NCBI GenBank assembly: GCA_017472925.1
Contig: JAFUNS010000046.1
Coordinates: forward strand, 1 to 64,000
DNA: 64,000 bases
Reading direction: 5' to 3'
DNA from: Bacteroides sp.
GTDB lineage: Bacteria > Bacteroidota > Bacteroidia > Bacteroidales > Bacteroidaceae
Shown here: positions 35,061-42,362 of the stretch, piece by piece
Layout: every line of letters starts with the position of its first letter
Position numbering within the stretch: the stretch's first letter is position 1
Notes under the pieces: generated by a model
Database searches by the model: none
Told to the model about the DNA's origin: nothing
The model's input: the letters and a program-made list of their open reading frames with translations, nothing else
Made by a program: the position numbers and the translations under genes

Positions 35061-35636
35061 ATGAGCAAAAACCTATACATAATCAGTGGTTGTAACGGAG
35101 CAGGCAAAACTACAGCTTCATTCACGGTATTGCCCGAAATTCTGCAATGTCGTGAGTTCGTAAATGCTGATGAGATAGCCAAAGGTCTATCGCCCTTTAA
35201 TCCAGAAAGTGTAGCAATAGAGGCAGGAAGGTTAATGTTACAACGAATAGATGAACTATTGGAACGGGATGAAACATTCTCTATTGAAACCACTCTTGCC
35301 ACAAAATCTTACATCAACTTAGTACGAAGGGCTCAAGCCAAAGGATATCGTGTACACTTAATATTTTTCTGGCTCGAAACATCTGAATTGGCTGTACAGC
35401 GTGTGGCAGAACGAGTAAACAAAGGCGGGCACAACATCCCGACGGAGGTAATACATCGCCGATACGTAGCTGGGATTCGCAACCTTTTCAAAACTTTCAT
35501 GTCGGAGGTTGACTTGTGGATGATATATGATAACAGCCGTACACCACGAATCTTTGTAGCTAAAGGGGGACGAGCTACGGACGAAGAAATAGTTTCAGAA
35601 ATAATATATAATAAAATCAAAGCCTATGTCGGATAA
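35061..35636 (+). CDS. Zeta-toxin-like P-loop kinase
   Basis: 191 residues. The P-loop G-C-N-G-A-G-K-T-T is at 10-18, followed by FVNADEIAKGLSPFNPE, the SIETTLATKSY segment, and the zeta-type RVAERVNKGGHNIPTEVIHRRYVAGIRNL region with conserved Arg residues. Zeta/PezT toxins phosphorylate UDP-N-acetylglucosamine; many Bacteroidota homologues of this size are annotated only as zeta-toxin family or AAA ATPase. No epsilon-type antitoxin lies upstream. A 59-codon gene overlaps its 3-prime end by 11 bases and is the likely partner. The start cannot move downstream without losing the P-loop strand. Confidence 0.82.
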   Translation: MSKNLYIISGCNGAGKTTASFTVLPEILQCREFVNADEIAKGLSPFNPESVAIEAGRLMLQRIDELLERDETFSIETTLATKSYINLVRRAQAKGYRVHLIFFWLETSELAVQRVAERVNKGGHNIPTEVIHRRYVAGIRNLFKTFMSEVDLWMIYDNSRTPRIFVAKGGRATDEEIVSEIIYNKIKAYVG

Positions 35637-35805
35637 GGAAGTAAAAGAATTTATGGAGAAACTGGATGCCGGTTTAAAACTAGCCGAAGAACGGATGTTG
35701 CAAGAGAAGTCCTTGCGAGGTGAAACCGTGGTGATATATACCGAAGACAAAGGCATTCAGCACATTCCGGCAAGTCAAGTCATAGCTGGTCAGGGCAGAG
35801 TGTAA
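35626..35805 (+). CDS. 59-residue protein overlapping the zeta-like gene, candidate antitoxin
   Basis: ATG at 35626, stop TAA at 35803-35805, in a different frame from the zeta-like gene it overlaps by 11 bases, which indicates translational coupling. The first half is a charged helix (MSDKEVKEFMEKLDAGLKLA) and the second is a beta-like strand region (GETVVIYTEDKGIQHIPASQ). No family recognised. Its size, acidic/helical character and coupling fit an antitoxin or an accessory partner of the kinase, but this is inference from layout. A reversed toxin-then-partner order is unlike epsilon-zeta. Confidence 0.65.
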   Translation: MSDKEVKEFMEKLDAGLKLAEERMLQEKSLRGETVVIYTEDKGIQHIPASQVIAGQGRV

Positions 35806-36010
35806 ATTTATGTAGGATAAATGTAGGATGATGTAGGATAAAAACAAGCATCCTACATGCATTATTATATTGATATACAATGCTATATATTAAATAATGT
35901 AGGCATGTAGGATACTTTGCAATAAAATATCCTTTAACTCAATCCCCATCAAATGTTCGGAAAAACAATGCTACTGTAACTATGTAACGAAAATAAGTAA
36001 AAGTTTAATA

Positions 36011-36322
36011 CTATAATATTGTTAATTGGACACGACGACCAAGACCTTCGAATATTCTAAATAAAGTATTTAATTGTATATCAGCTTTACCATTTTCGAG
36101 TCGAGAAATATATGTTTTCTTTGTTCCAATCTTTTCGGCAAGTTGTTCTTGAGTGAGTCCAGCACGGATACGCTCTTCTTTAAGAGTTAAAGCAAGGCAA
36201 AATGCCTCGGTTTCTTTATCAAACTCTTTACGAGAAGGAGTACCCACCTCACCAAACTCTATATTAAGAAGTTCATCGAGAGTGTTACAATTCATTAGGG
36301 CATCTTCTTTTGTCTTTTTCAT
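36011..36322 (-). CDS. HigA/XRE-family antitoxin
   Basis: 103 residues. After a short N-terminal arm, a Cro/C1-type helix-turn-helix covers about 48-100: IRAGLTQEQLAEKIGTKKTY then ISRLENGKADIQ. It starts 3 bases after the toxin gene stop, in toxin-antitoxin order as in HigBA. As antitoxin it should bind and repress the shared promoter (-7 box at 36689-36696). Confidence 0.88.
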   Translation of the reverse strand: MKKTKEDALMNCNTLDELLNIEFGEVGTPSRKEFDKETEAFCLALTLKEERIRAGLTQEQLAEKIGTKKTYISRLENGKADIQLNTLFRIFEGLGRRVQLTIL

Positions 36323-36325
36323 AAC

Positions 36326-36664
36326 TCAATATTTGTTTTTAAAATATTCTTTCATCAATTTCTCAGCTTTTTCTATCTCTGCAAGGGGCGTTTTCTGAGT
36401 TTTCTTTTGGAATCCATTGAAAAGAATCACTAACGCTCCCTCATCAAAGCAACAAAAAACTCTGAATATATCGCCTCCAAATTCAATTCTAATTTCATAT
36501 AATCCCCTTTTACCCTCTATACTTTTAAGTATGGTAATAGGTAAACGTTCAAGTGTTTGCAGCCAAACTAAAGTTTGTGCTATTTTGCGTCTGACTTTCT
36601 CTGATTGGGCTATATAAAACTCGTTGAAGTAGTTTTTATAGAATCGTATTTCTCTTTTTGCCAT
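36326..36664 (-). CDS. HigB/RelE-type toxin (phage-derived Gp49-like)
   Basis: 112 residues from the ATG at 36664. An upstream non-ATG extension to 36691 is rejected because it overlaps the -7 box TAACTTTG at 36689-36696. The fold pattern is HigB-like: Y-F-N-E-F-Y-x5-K-V-R-R-K-I, then LPITILKSIEG, GLYEIRIEFGGDIFRVFCCF, a hydrophobic LVILFNGFQKKTQKTP and a terminal helix. Such toxins cut ribosome-bound mRNA. The antitoxin gene follows at 36322. Confidence 0.88.
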   Translation of the reverse strand: MAKREIRFYKNYFNEFYIAQSEKVRRKIAQTLVWLQTLERLPITILKSIEGKRGLYEIRIEFGGDIFRVFCCFDEGALVILFNGFQKKTQKTPLAEIEKAEKLMKEYFKNKY

Positions 36665-36688
36665 ATATTCATGTAATCTAATGAACGA

Positions 36689-36696
36689 CAAAGTTA
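36689..36696 (-). promoter_or_regulatory. -7 box of the HigBA-type pair
   Basis: TAACTTTG on the minus strand, 24 bases before the ATG at 36664. Its position fixes the toxin start. Confidence 0.6.
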
Positions 36697-36793
36697 ACGA
36701 AAAAGTTTACAGAAGACAATTTTTTCAGATTTATTTTGATTTATGAGTGCTAATTTTCTTCCTTTTTACTTTTAACTTGCAAAAGTAAATATA

Positions 36794-36960
36794 TTACAAT
36801 AACTGAAAACAGGGGAATATGCTGTCAATCATTTCTTTCGGTACGTTGCAATCTTCGGCTATTGCAGGCCACTTGGATGCGGTATCACAGATTTCATCAA
36901 TAATTAGTGATGCCTCATCGGGTCTGCCATTGTGTAAATGTCATTCATAAGAGTTGCCGA
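36794..36960 (-). pseudogene. Decayed fragment resembling the C-terminus of a HipA-like kinase
   Basis: On the minus strand one frame reads G-N-S-Y-E, a stop, then HLHNGRPDEASLIIDEIC... with SKWPAIAEDCNVPKEMI and FPCFQLL before a stop at 36794. The spacing of SKW--IAED-NVP-EMI--I resembles the extreme C-terminus of HipA-type toxins (W-x-x-x-A-x-E-x-G-V-x-x-x-x-I). There is no start and an in-frame stop, so it is not functional. The rest of the 662-base gap 36665-37326 holds a short hairpin (AAAGGGTCTTTTACCCC, near 37062) and the terminator at 37238-37272; nothing else is seen. Confidence 0.4.
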
Positions 36961-37237
36961 TTAAACTATTACGGCACAAATATAACGATTATGGTTTAAA
37001 TTAAAGCTATAATATTAATATTTTTTTCTATGCAAATATTCGAAATTCCTAACCAGTAAAAGGGTCTTTTACCCCAATGTACATGGCTCTTTTTTGCCCT
37101 TCATTTGCTTTTACACATTTCGTAACTTTACGATAAATTTAAAAGCAAGATTGATTGTCGCAATTATCCAAAGCAAAACACCCCTATTTTATGCATTTTT
37201 CCAAAAAACATAATGCATCACAATTTAAGGGAGAGAT

Positions 37238-37272
37238 GAAAAAAAGCGGGTGTGCCAATCGGCACACCCGCT
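37238..37272 (-). terminator. Terminator of the susC-susD unit (locus 2)
   Basis: Perfect 12-bp stem AGCGGGTGTGCC / GGCACACCCGCT with a 4-base loop; seven T follow on the minus strand. It lies 55 bases after the susD stop. Confidence 0.9.
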
Positions 37273-37326
37273 CCCTTTCAGTGAATAATCACTATAAATG
37301 TAGTATAAAAAAGGGAATTCCTCTTC

Positions 37327-38946
37327 TTAATAACCAGGATTCTGTTTCAAGTTTGGATTGGTTTGAAGTTCATCATACGGAATTGGGAAAATAGTAACGT
37401 GGTTACCCTGTGGAGTATGATTGAACCAGTTCTTGGTAGTAAATGTACCGAAACGAATCATTTGTGAACGACGCTGAGCTTCGCAAGCAAATTCAAAGCC
37501 CCATTCATCATACAAACCACCCAAATATACTGGAGTCTGGTCACCCAATTGATCAAGATTACCATCCCAATCCAAAGTACCGTATTGAATACGAGTATCA
37601 GCCTTCAAGTCTTCCGGAGTAACGGTTGCTTGAGCTGCATCGTCGAATACACGGGCACGAATTTGAGAAACCAAATCAGCAGCTACATTTTCATCCTTAC
37701 CCATACGCATCAATGCTTCAGCCTTAGACAATAAGATTTCAGCATAACGGAAGTAAGCAAAGTCATTGCTCCAACCACCGGTTGTTTCAATATCATATTC
37801 AAACTTACCTACACGGTAACCCCAATTGATACTTGTTTCATTTTTAGGCTTACCATCCTCTCCTGTGCGCATACAAGTCAAAGAAGGCAGTTTATTGATA
37901 CATTCCCAAACTACTACTTCAGGATTGTCGTGACGGTAACGCTTACCCATCAACCAAGTCTTTTCCAAACGCTTGTCACCCGGTTCGTAAGCATTGATAA
38001 ATTGAGGATTGGCACAAGAACCACCCCAGAAATAGTCGCTATAGTTACCGAAGTGGTCGCGAGCTACCGGAGGATACCACTTGTGTTGTTGATGGAAACC
38101 ACCATACAATTTGTCATAAACCACTGCAAAAATAACTTCCTTATTGTTATAGTCATTATCTACAGCAAAGTTATCCGAGAAGTCAGGAGCCAAGGCAAAG
38201 ATACCTGAATTGATGATTTGGTCAGCAGTTTCTACCACCTTCTGCCATTGAGGAGTACCGGTATACACTTCTGCATTCAAGTACACACGACAAAGAGTAG
38301 CCAAAGCAGCCCATTTGTTCATACGGCCATAAGTAGTAGCGTCATTAGCTGTACTCAAACCAGGAATCGCTTCAGTCAATTCCTTTACCACAAAATCATA
38401 CACTTCCTGACGAGTAGCCTGAGTAGGAATCTCGTCAGACCAAGTAGTTACCAAAGGTACATTGCCGAAGTTATCCAACAACATGTAGTACCACAACGCA
38501 CGAATAGCGCGAAGTTCAGCAATCATCGGTTCCTTCAAATCGCCTACCGGCAATTCATCGCTATCCAACTGAGCCTTTACACGGTTAGCTGTATTGATAC
38601 CAGAATAACAATACCAATGAGTATTACCCGGTTGACCGGATTGATCATGCCATTGATGTTGATGCATGGCACGATATACACCACCGTCTTCCCAACCATT
38701 CGGACGGGCCGGAGTAATGATAACGTCACCCGATTCTTCCTGCAAATCGAAATATCCATACCAGTCATAGATAAAACGAAGCGGAGTATAAGCCTTTGCC
38801 ATCAAAGCAGCCGCATCCTGTTCGGTAGGTATGAATGATTCCTCGGTAATTTCCGAGTACGGTTCTTCATCAAGATTGAAGCAACCTGTCAGTGTCATAG
38901 TGGAACATGCCAATAAGGCAAGCATTCCGTATTTCATCTTTTTCAT
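37327..38946 (-). CDS. SusD/RagB family outer-membrane lipoprotein (locus 2)
   Basis: 539 residues. Lipoprotein signal MKKMKYGMLALLACSTMTLTGC (lipobox LTGC). SusD features: GINTANRVKAQLD, IRALWYYMLLDNFGNVPLV, and the C-terminal LKQNPGY, the same N-P-G-Y ending as the SusD at 24995. It begins 19 bases after susC of locus 2 and is last before a strong terminator, so this unit has no surface glycan-binding protein gene of its own. Confidence 0.95.
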   Translation of the reverse strand: MKKMKYGMLALLACSTMTLTGCFNLDEEPYSEITEESFIPTEQDAAALMAKAYTPLRFIYDWYGYFDLQEESGDVIITPARPNGWEDGGVYRAMHQHQWHDQSGQPGNTHWYCYSGINTANRVKAQLDSDELPVGDLKEPMIAELRAIRALWYYMLLDNFGNVPLVTTWSDEIPTQATRQEVYDFVVKELTEAIPGLSTANDATTYGRMNKWAALATLCRVYLNAEVYTGTPQWQKVVETADQIINSGIFALAPDFSDNFAVDNDYNNKEVIFAVVYDKLYGGFHQQHKWYPPVARDHFGNYSDYFWGGSCANPQFINAYEPGDKRLEKTWLMGKRYRHDNPEVVVWECINKLPSLTCMRTGEDGKPKNETSINWGYRVGKFEYDIETTGGWSNDFAYFRYAEILLSKAEALMRMGKDENVAADLVSQIRARVFDDAAQATVTPEDLKADTRIQYGTLDWDGNLDQLGDQTPVYLGGLYDEWGFEFACEAQRRSQMIRFGTFTTKNWFNHTPQGNHVTIFPIPYDELQTNPNLKQNPGY

Positions 38947-38965
38947 ATTCTCAATTGTTTAAAGA

Positions 38966-41900
38966 TTAGAATGTAACATTAAGACCGAATGTAAATGAAC
39001 GGTTAGTAGGATACTTGTCACGGTTATCGGTACCTGCATCCAAACCTGTCATCTGTACTTCAGGGTCAATACCCTTATAACCAGTAAGAACTGCCAAGTT
39101 CAAACAAGAAGCATATACACGCAAATTCTTTACATGTTTCCACTTCTTGGTATTGAATGTGTAACCCAAAGTTACGTTGTCAATCTTCCAATAGTCACCG
39201 TCTTCTACATATTCACTTACATAACGTTGAGAGTCAACAATATTAGTTTCACCAACCTTCTTCAAACCATAACCACCGTCAGTAATTTCGAATGCAGCAT
39301 GCTTATCAAATGCGCTGTTCAATACATTGTATTGGATGGTAGGATTTGCATAATACATTTCCTGGAAATTCAAGATTTGGAAACCGAAGGCACCACGCAT
39401 ACCGATAGAAAAGTCCCAATTCTTGTAACGCAATGAGTTGTTGAAATTCAAATAGTGCTTAGGTACACCATTACCTAATATCTGACGGTCAGCATCTGTA
39501 GCATTACTTGCCAAATCGTAGAACACCTTACCGTTTTCATCAAAACGTTCTACCAACCACTTACCATCTTTATCCAAACCTACAGACTTCAAACCAAAGA
39601 AGTCACCGATAGGAGAACCTACTTTTACGCGGTGAGTATATTGCTGGATAGGTTCACCGGTATGACCAGCCATAAACCAATCTGATGACATTGAGAACTG
39701 ATCATTAGAGATAGACTTCAATTCGTTCTTGTTGGTAGAATAAGAAAGGTTAGCATTCCATTCAAAGTTCTTAGTACGAACCGGAACAGCATTTACCAAC
39801 ACTTCCAAACCGGTGTTACGAATTTCGGCTACGTTCGCACGGATAGAACCGTATTGGTATGGAGGAGATGGAACTGAATAGTCCCACAAACCGTCCTTAG
39901 TATCGCGCATATAGAAGTCGATGGCACCGCCCAAACGTCCACCAAATATATCAAAGTCGATACCTACGTTATATTCATACTTCTTTTCCCAACGGAGGTC
40001 AGGGTTCGCATTACGCACCGGACCCAATGAATTAATCCATTGGCCATTGTAGAAGAAGTAGCCGCTATAGTCCAAAGAAGCTTGAGAATAATAAGGAGCA
40101 CCTACGTTGATACCGGTAATACCGAAACCGGCACGTACCTTCAAGTTATCCAACCAATCGATACCCTTCATGAATTCTTCGTTGTTCAAACGCCAACCGA
40201 TAGATGCACCCGGGAAAGTACCCCACTTGTGATCCTTACCGAACTTGGAAGAACCTTCGCGACGGAGTGAGAACATAAACAAGTAACGGTCGTCATAGTT
40301 CCAAGTAGCACGGGCAAAGAGACCGATCAACTTGCTGTCTTCCTTGTATGAAGACATACCGGCTCTACCATCCTTGATACCGTTACCGGCTTCCAACTTG
40401 TTATAAGAATAACCGTCTGTCGGGAAATCCTTGTTGTTTACAGAGAAGTTTTCAGACATTTCGTCTTCGTAGTTGTAACCGATGATAGCACCGAGGTTGT
40501 GCTTACCGATTTGCTTATGCCAATCGGCTGTCAATTCCACCAAGTTATTGATATAGTCGCTGGTGTAGCGGCTTGCATAACCATTGTTACCACCTTCTGT
40601 AGTATTAGGATGTTGCTTGGTATAATAGTAACCGTTCAAATAGCTTTGACCCTTACGAGTGTACATAGCCTTCAAAGTCAAGTCAGAAGTTGGTTTGTAA
40701 GTTACACTACCGGTAAAGCGCACGTTACGGCTGCGAGTCATACCTTGAGTTTCGTTCAACATAGAAACCGGGTTATCATAGAAATACACATCGCGTTCTA
40801 CATAGCTACCGTCTTCATTATAGATAGGTTGAGTAGGGTTCTGGATACAAGCATAACGATATACACTGCTATTGAAACCGGCACCAGTTGTACGTTCATT
40901 AGCGATGATAGCCAAGTTGGTAGTCAACTTATCATTAAACATACGGTGAGTCACTTCCAAACGAGCACGAATGTTTTCACTATCCGACTTCTTGAATGTA
41001 CCCTGACGATTAGAATAGTTCAAGCTACCGATCAAACTGGTAGTCTTACCACCCCCACGGAAAGTCAAGTTATGATTATGGCTGATACCGGTACGACTCA
41101 CTTCTTTAACCCAATCTACATTGTCACCATAATCAGCATCGTTAGCACCAGAGAATTCCCAACCTTCTTTCATAACTCGACGCAAATCATCAGCAGTCAT
41201 AAAGTCAGCTTCCTTAGCACGAGTAGAAACAGACATATAACCATTATATTCAATGGTTGCCGGCATTTCACGGTTAGCATTCTTGGTGGTGATGATGATT
41301 ACACCATTAGTACCACGAGTACCGTAGATAGCTGTAGCCGAACCGTCCTTCAATACGTCGATAGATTCAATTTCTTCCGGAGCTACTGTAGAGAATGAAC
41401 CCGGTACACCGTCTACCAAAATCAACGGTTGAGAAGTACCCATCAATGTAGAGTTACCACGGAGCATTACCGAAGTAGAAGCTGTAGGGTCACCCGAAGG
41501 CAATGAGATTTGAAGACCGGCTACCTTACCTTGTACCAACTGACCGGCATCGAGGATGGCACCCTTGTTAAAGCCTTCAGACTTAACTGAAGCAACGGCA
41601 CTGGTTACATCGGCCTTCTTCTGAGTACCGTAACCGATAACTACCACTTCTTCCAACGCTTCTGAATCTTCCTGCAACGTTACATCGAGCTTACCGCTCT
41701 TGGCTTGGGCAGCCGGAACTTCGATAGTCTTGTAACCGATGTAGCTGATAATCAAAGAAGACTTTCTGGAAACGCTCAATGTAAAATTACCGTCGAAATC
41801 GGTAATGGTACCGTTGGTTGTTCCCTTTTCCATTACGTTAGCACCAATGATAGGTTCACCATTGGCATCCTTCACTGTACCGCGGAGGTTCACTGTCTGT

Positions 41901-42037
41901 TGAACCACTTCAACGGCATCTGTTCCCATACTACCGGTTTCGGCCCAAACAGGCAGACAACCCATAGAGAGGAAAGCACAAGCAGTTGCTTTTATCAAAG
42001 CACTACCAAACACATGATTAGAAGTTTTTTCCATCAT
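38966..42037 (-). CDS. SusC/RagA family TonB-dependent transporter (locus 2)
   Basis: About 1023 residues from MMEKTSNHVF at 42037; a longer frame runs to 42058 but adds a non-signal-like MFNIKFI. Signal peptide, carboxypeptidase-like domain (NLRGTVKDANGEPIIGANV), plug start EEVVVIGYGTQKKADVTSA, SIDVLKDGSATAIYGTRGTNGVI and a barrel ending TFGLNVTF. Its promoter (-7 TATATTTG at 42126-42133) faces the GH97 promoter across a 300-base divergent region carrying phased GACnATT half-sites. Confidence 0.95.
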   Translation of the reverse strand: MMEKTSNHVFGSALIKATACAFLSMGCLPVWAETGSMGTDAVEVVQQTVNLRGTVKDANGEPIIGANVMEKGTTNGTITDFDGNFTLSVSRKSSLIISYIGYKTIEVPAAQAKSGKLDVTLQEDSEALEEVVVIGYGTQKKADVTSAVASVKSEGFNKGAILDAGQLVQGKVAGLQISLPSGDPTASTSVMLRGNSTLMGTSQPLILVDGVPGSFSTVAPEEIESIDVLKDGSATAIYGTRGTNGVIIITTKNANREMPATIEYNGYMSVSTRAKEADFMTADDLRRVMKEGWEFSGANDADYGDNVDWVKEVSRTGISHNHNLTFRGGGKTTSLIGSLNYSNRQGTFKKSDSENIRARLEVTHRMFNDKLTTNLAIIANERTTGAGFNSSVYRYACIQNPTQPIYNEDGSYVERDVYFYDNPVSMLNETQGMTRSRNVRFTGSVTYKPTSDLTLKAMYTRKGQSYLNGYYYTKQHPNTTEGGNNGYASRYTSDYINNLVELTADWHKQIGKHNLGAIIGYNYEDEMSENFSVNNKDFPTDGYSYNKLEAGNGIKDGRAGMSSYKEDSKLIGLFARATWNYDDRYLFMFSLRREGSSKFGKDHKWGTFPGASIGWRLNNEEFMKGIDWLDNLKVRAGFGITGINVGAPYYSQASLDYSGYFFYNGQWINSLGPVRNANPDLRWEKKYEYNVGIDFDIFGGRLGGAIDFYMRDTKDGLWDYSVPSPPYQYGSIRANVAEIRNTGLEVLVNAVPVRTKNFEWNANLSYSTNKNELKSISNDQFSMSSDWFMAGHTGEPIQQYTHRVKVGSPIGDFFGLKSVGLDKDGKWLVERFDENGKVFYDLASNATDADRQILGNGVPKHYLNFNNSLRYKNWDFSIGMRGAFGFQILNFQEMYYANPTIQYNVLNSAFDKHAAFEITDGGYGLKKVGETNIVDSQRYVSEYVEDGDYWKIDNVTLGYTFNTKKWKHVKNLRVYASCLNLAVLTGYKGIDPEVQMTGLDAGTDNRDKYPTNRSFTFGLNVTF

Positions 42038-42125
42038 TATGAATTTAATGTTAAACAAAATAGGTTAATAATATTCTCAATAAATTTGTCCACCCATCGT
42101 GGACATACATTCATTTTTGACGGGG

Positions 42126-42133
42126 CAAATATA
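42126..42133 (-). promoter_or_regulatory. -7 box of susC (locus 2)
   Basis: TATATTTG on the minus strand, about 89 bases before the ATG at 42037, matches TAnnTTTG. Confidence 0.6.
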
Positions 42134-42195
42134 TTAAATAAACATTAAAGAAGACAATTTAAATCATCTAAAAATCCACCTCAAAACCGCTTTTG

Positions 42196-42321
42196 GACAA
42201 TTGTTGCATTGAAAAAGACGATTTTTGCATTGCCTCCATCGATAAAGAATGAACCTTGGACTATTTTTTTATCAGTTTGTAGTATTTAGTCTTTGATATT
42301 TCAAAAAATTCACTTACTTTG
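42196..42321 (+). promoter_or_regulatory. Phased GACnATT array and promoter of GH97-GH127 (predicted HTCS operator)
   Basis: GACAATT at 42196 and GACGATT at 42217, both extended by nTTGCATTG, then GACTATT at 42259 and TAGTATT at 42280: all spaced by 21 bp or its double. The -7 box TACTTTG ends at 42321, 62 bp after the 42259 half-site. The first pair sits between the divergent promoters and may serve susC. Confidence 0.65.
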
Positions 42322-42362
42322 CGGTGTCCTTAAATGATAACAATTTGTATACGGAAAGTTAT

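Larger units (their letters stand above)
34889..35957. mobile_element. Zeta-toxin cassette bounded by inverted repeats
   Basis: The left end 34889-34919 (AACATTTGGTGGGGATTGAA then TTAAAGGATAT) reappears inverted at 35927-35957 with two mismatches (AACATTTGATGGGGATTGAG then TTAAAGGATAT). The segment between holds only the zeta-like gene and its 59-codon partner. No transposase or recombinase is inside, so if mobile it is non-autonomous; an invertible segment is the other reading. Confidence 0.55.

Noticed and set aside
37155-37394. 79-codon plus-strand frame next to the susD end
   Set aside because: It runs through a strong terminator hairpin and into the susD coding region on the other strand; composition is not gene-like.
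42126-42188. The same 62-bp operator module for susC of locus 2
   Set aside because: Position 62 bp upstream of its -7 box reads GGTTTTGAGG, not GACnATT; only the more distant phased pair could serve this promoter.
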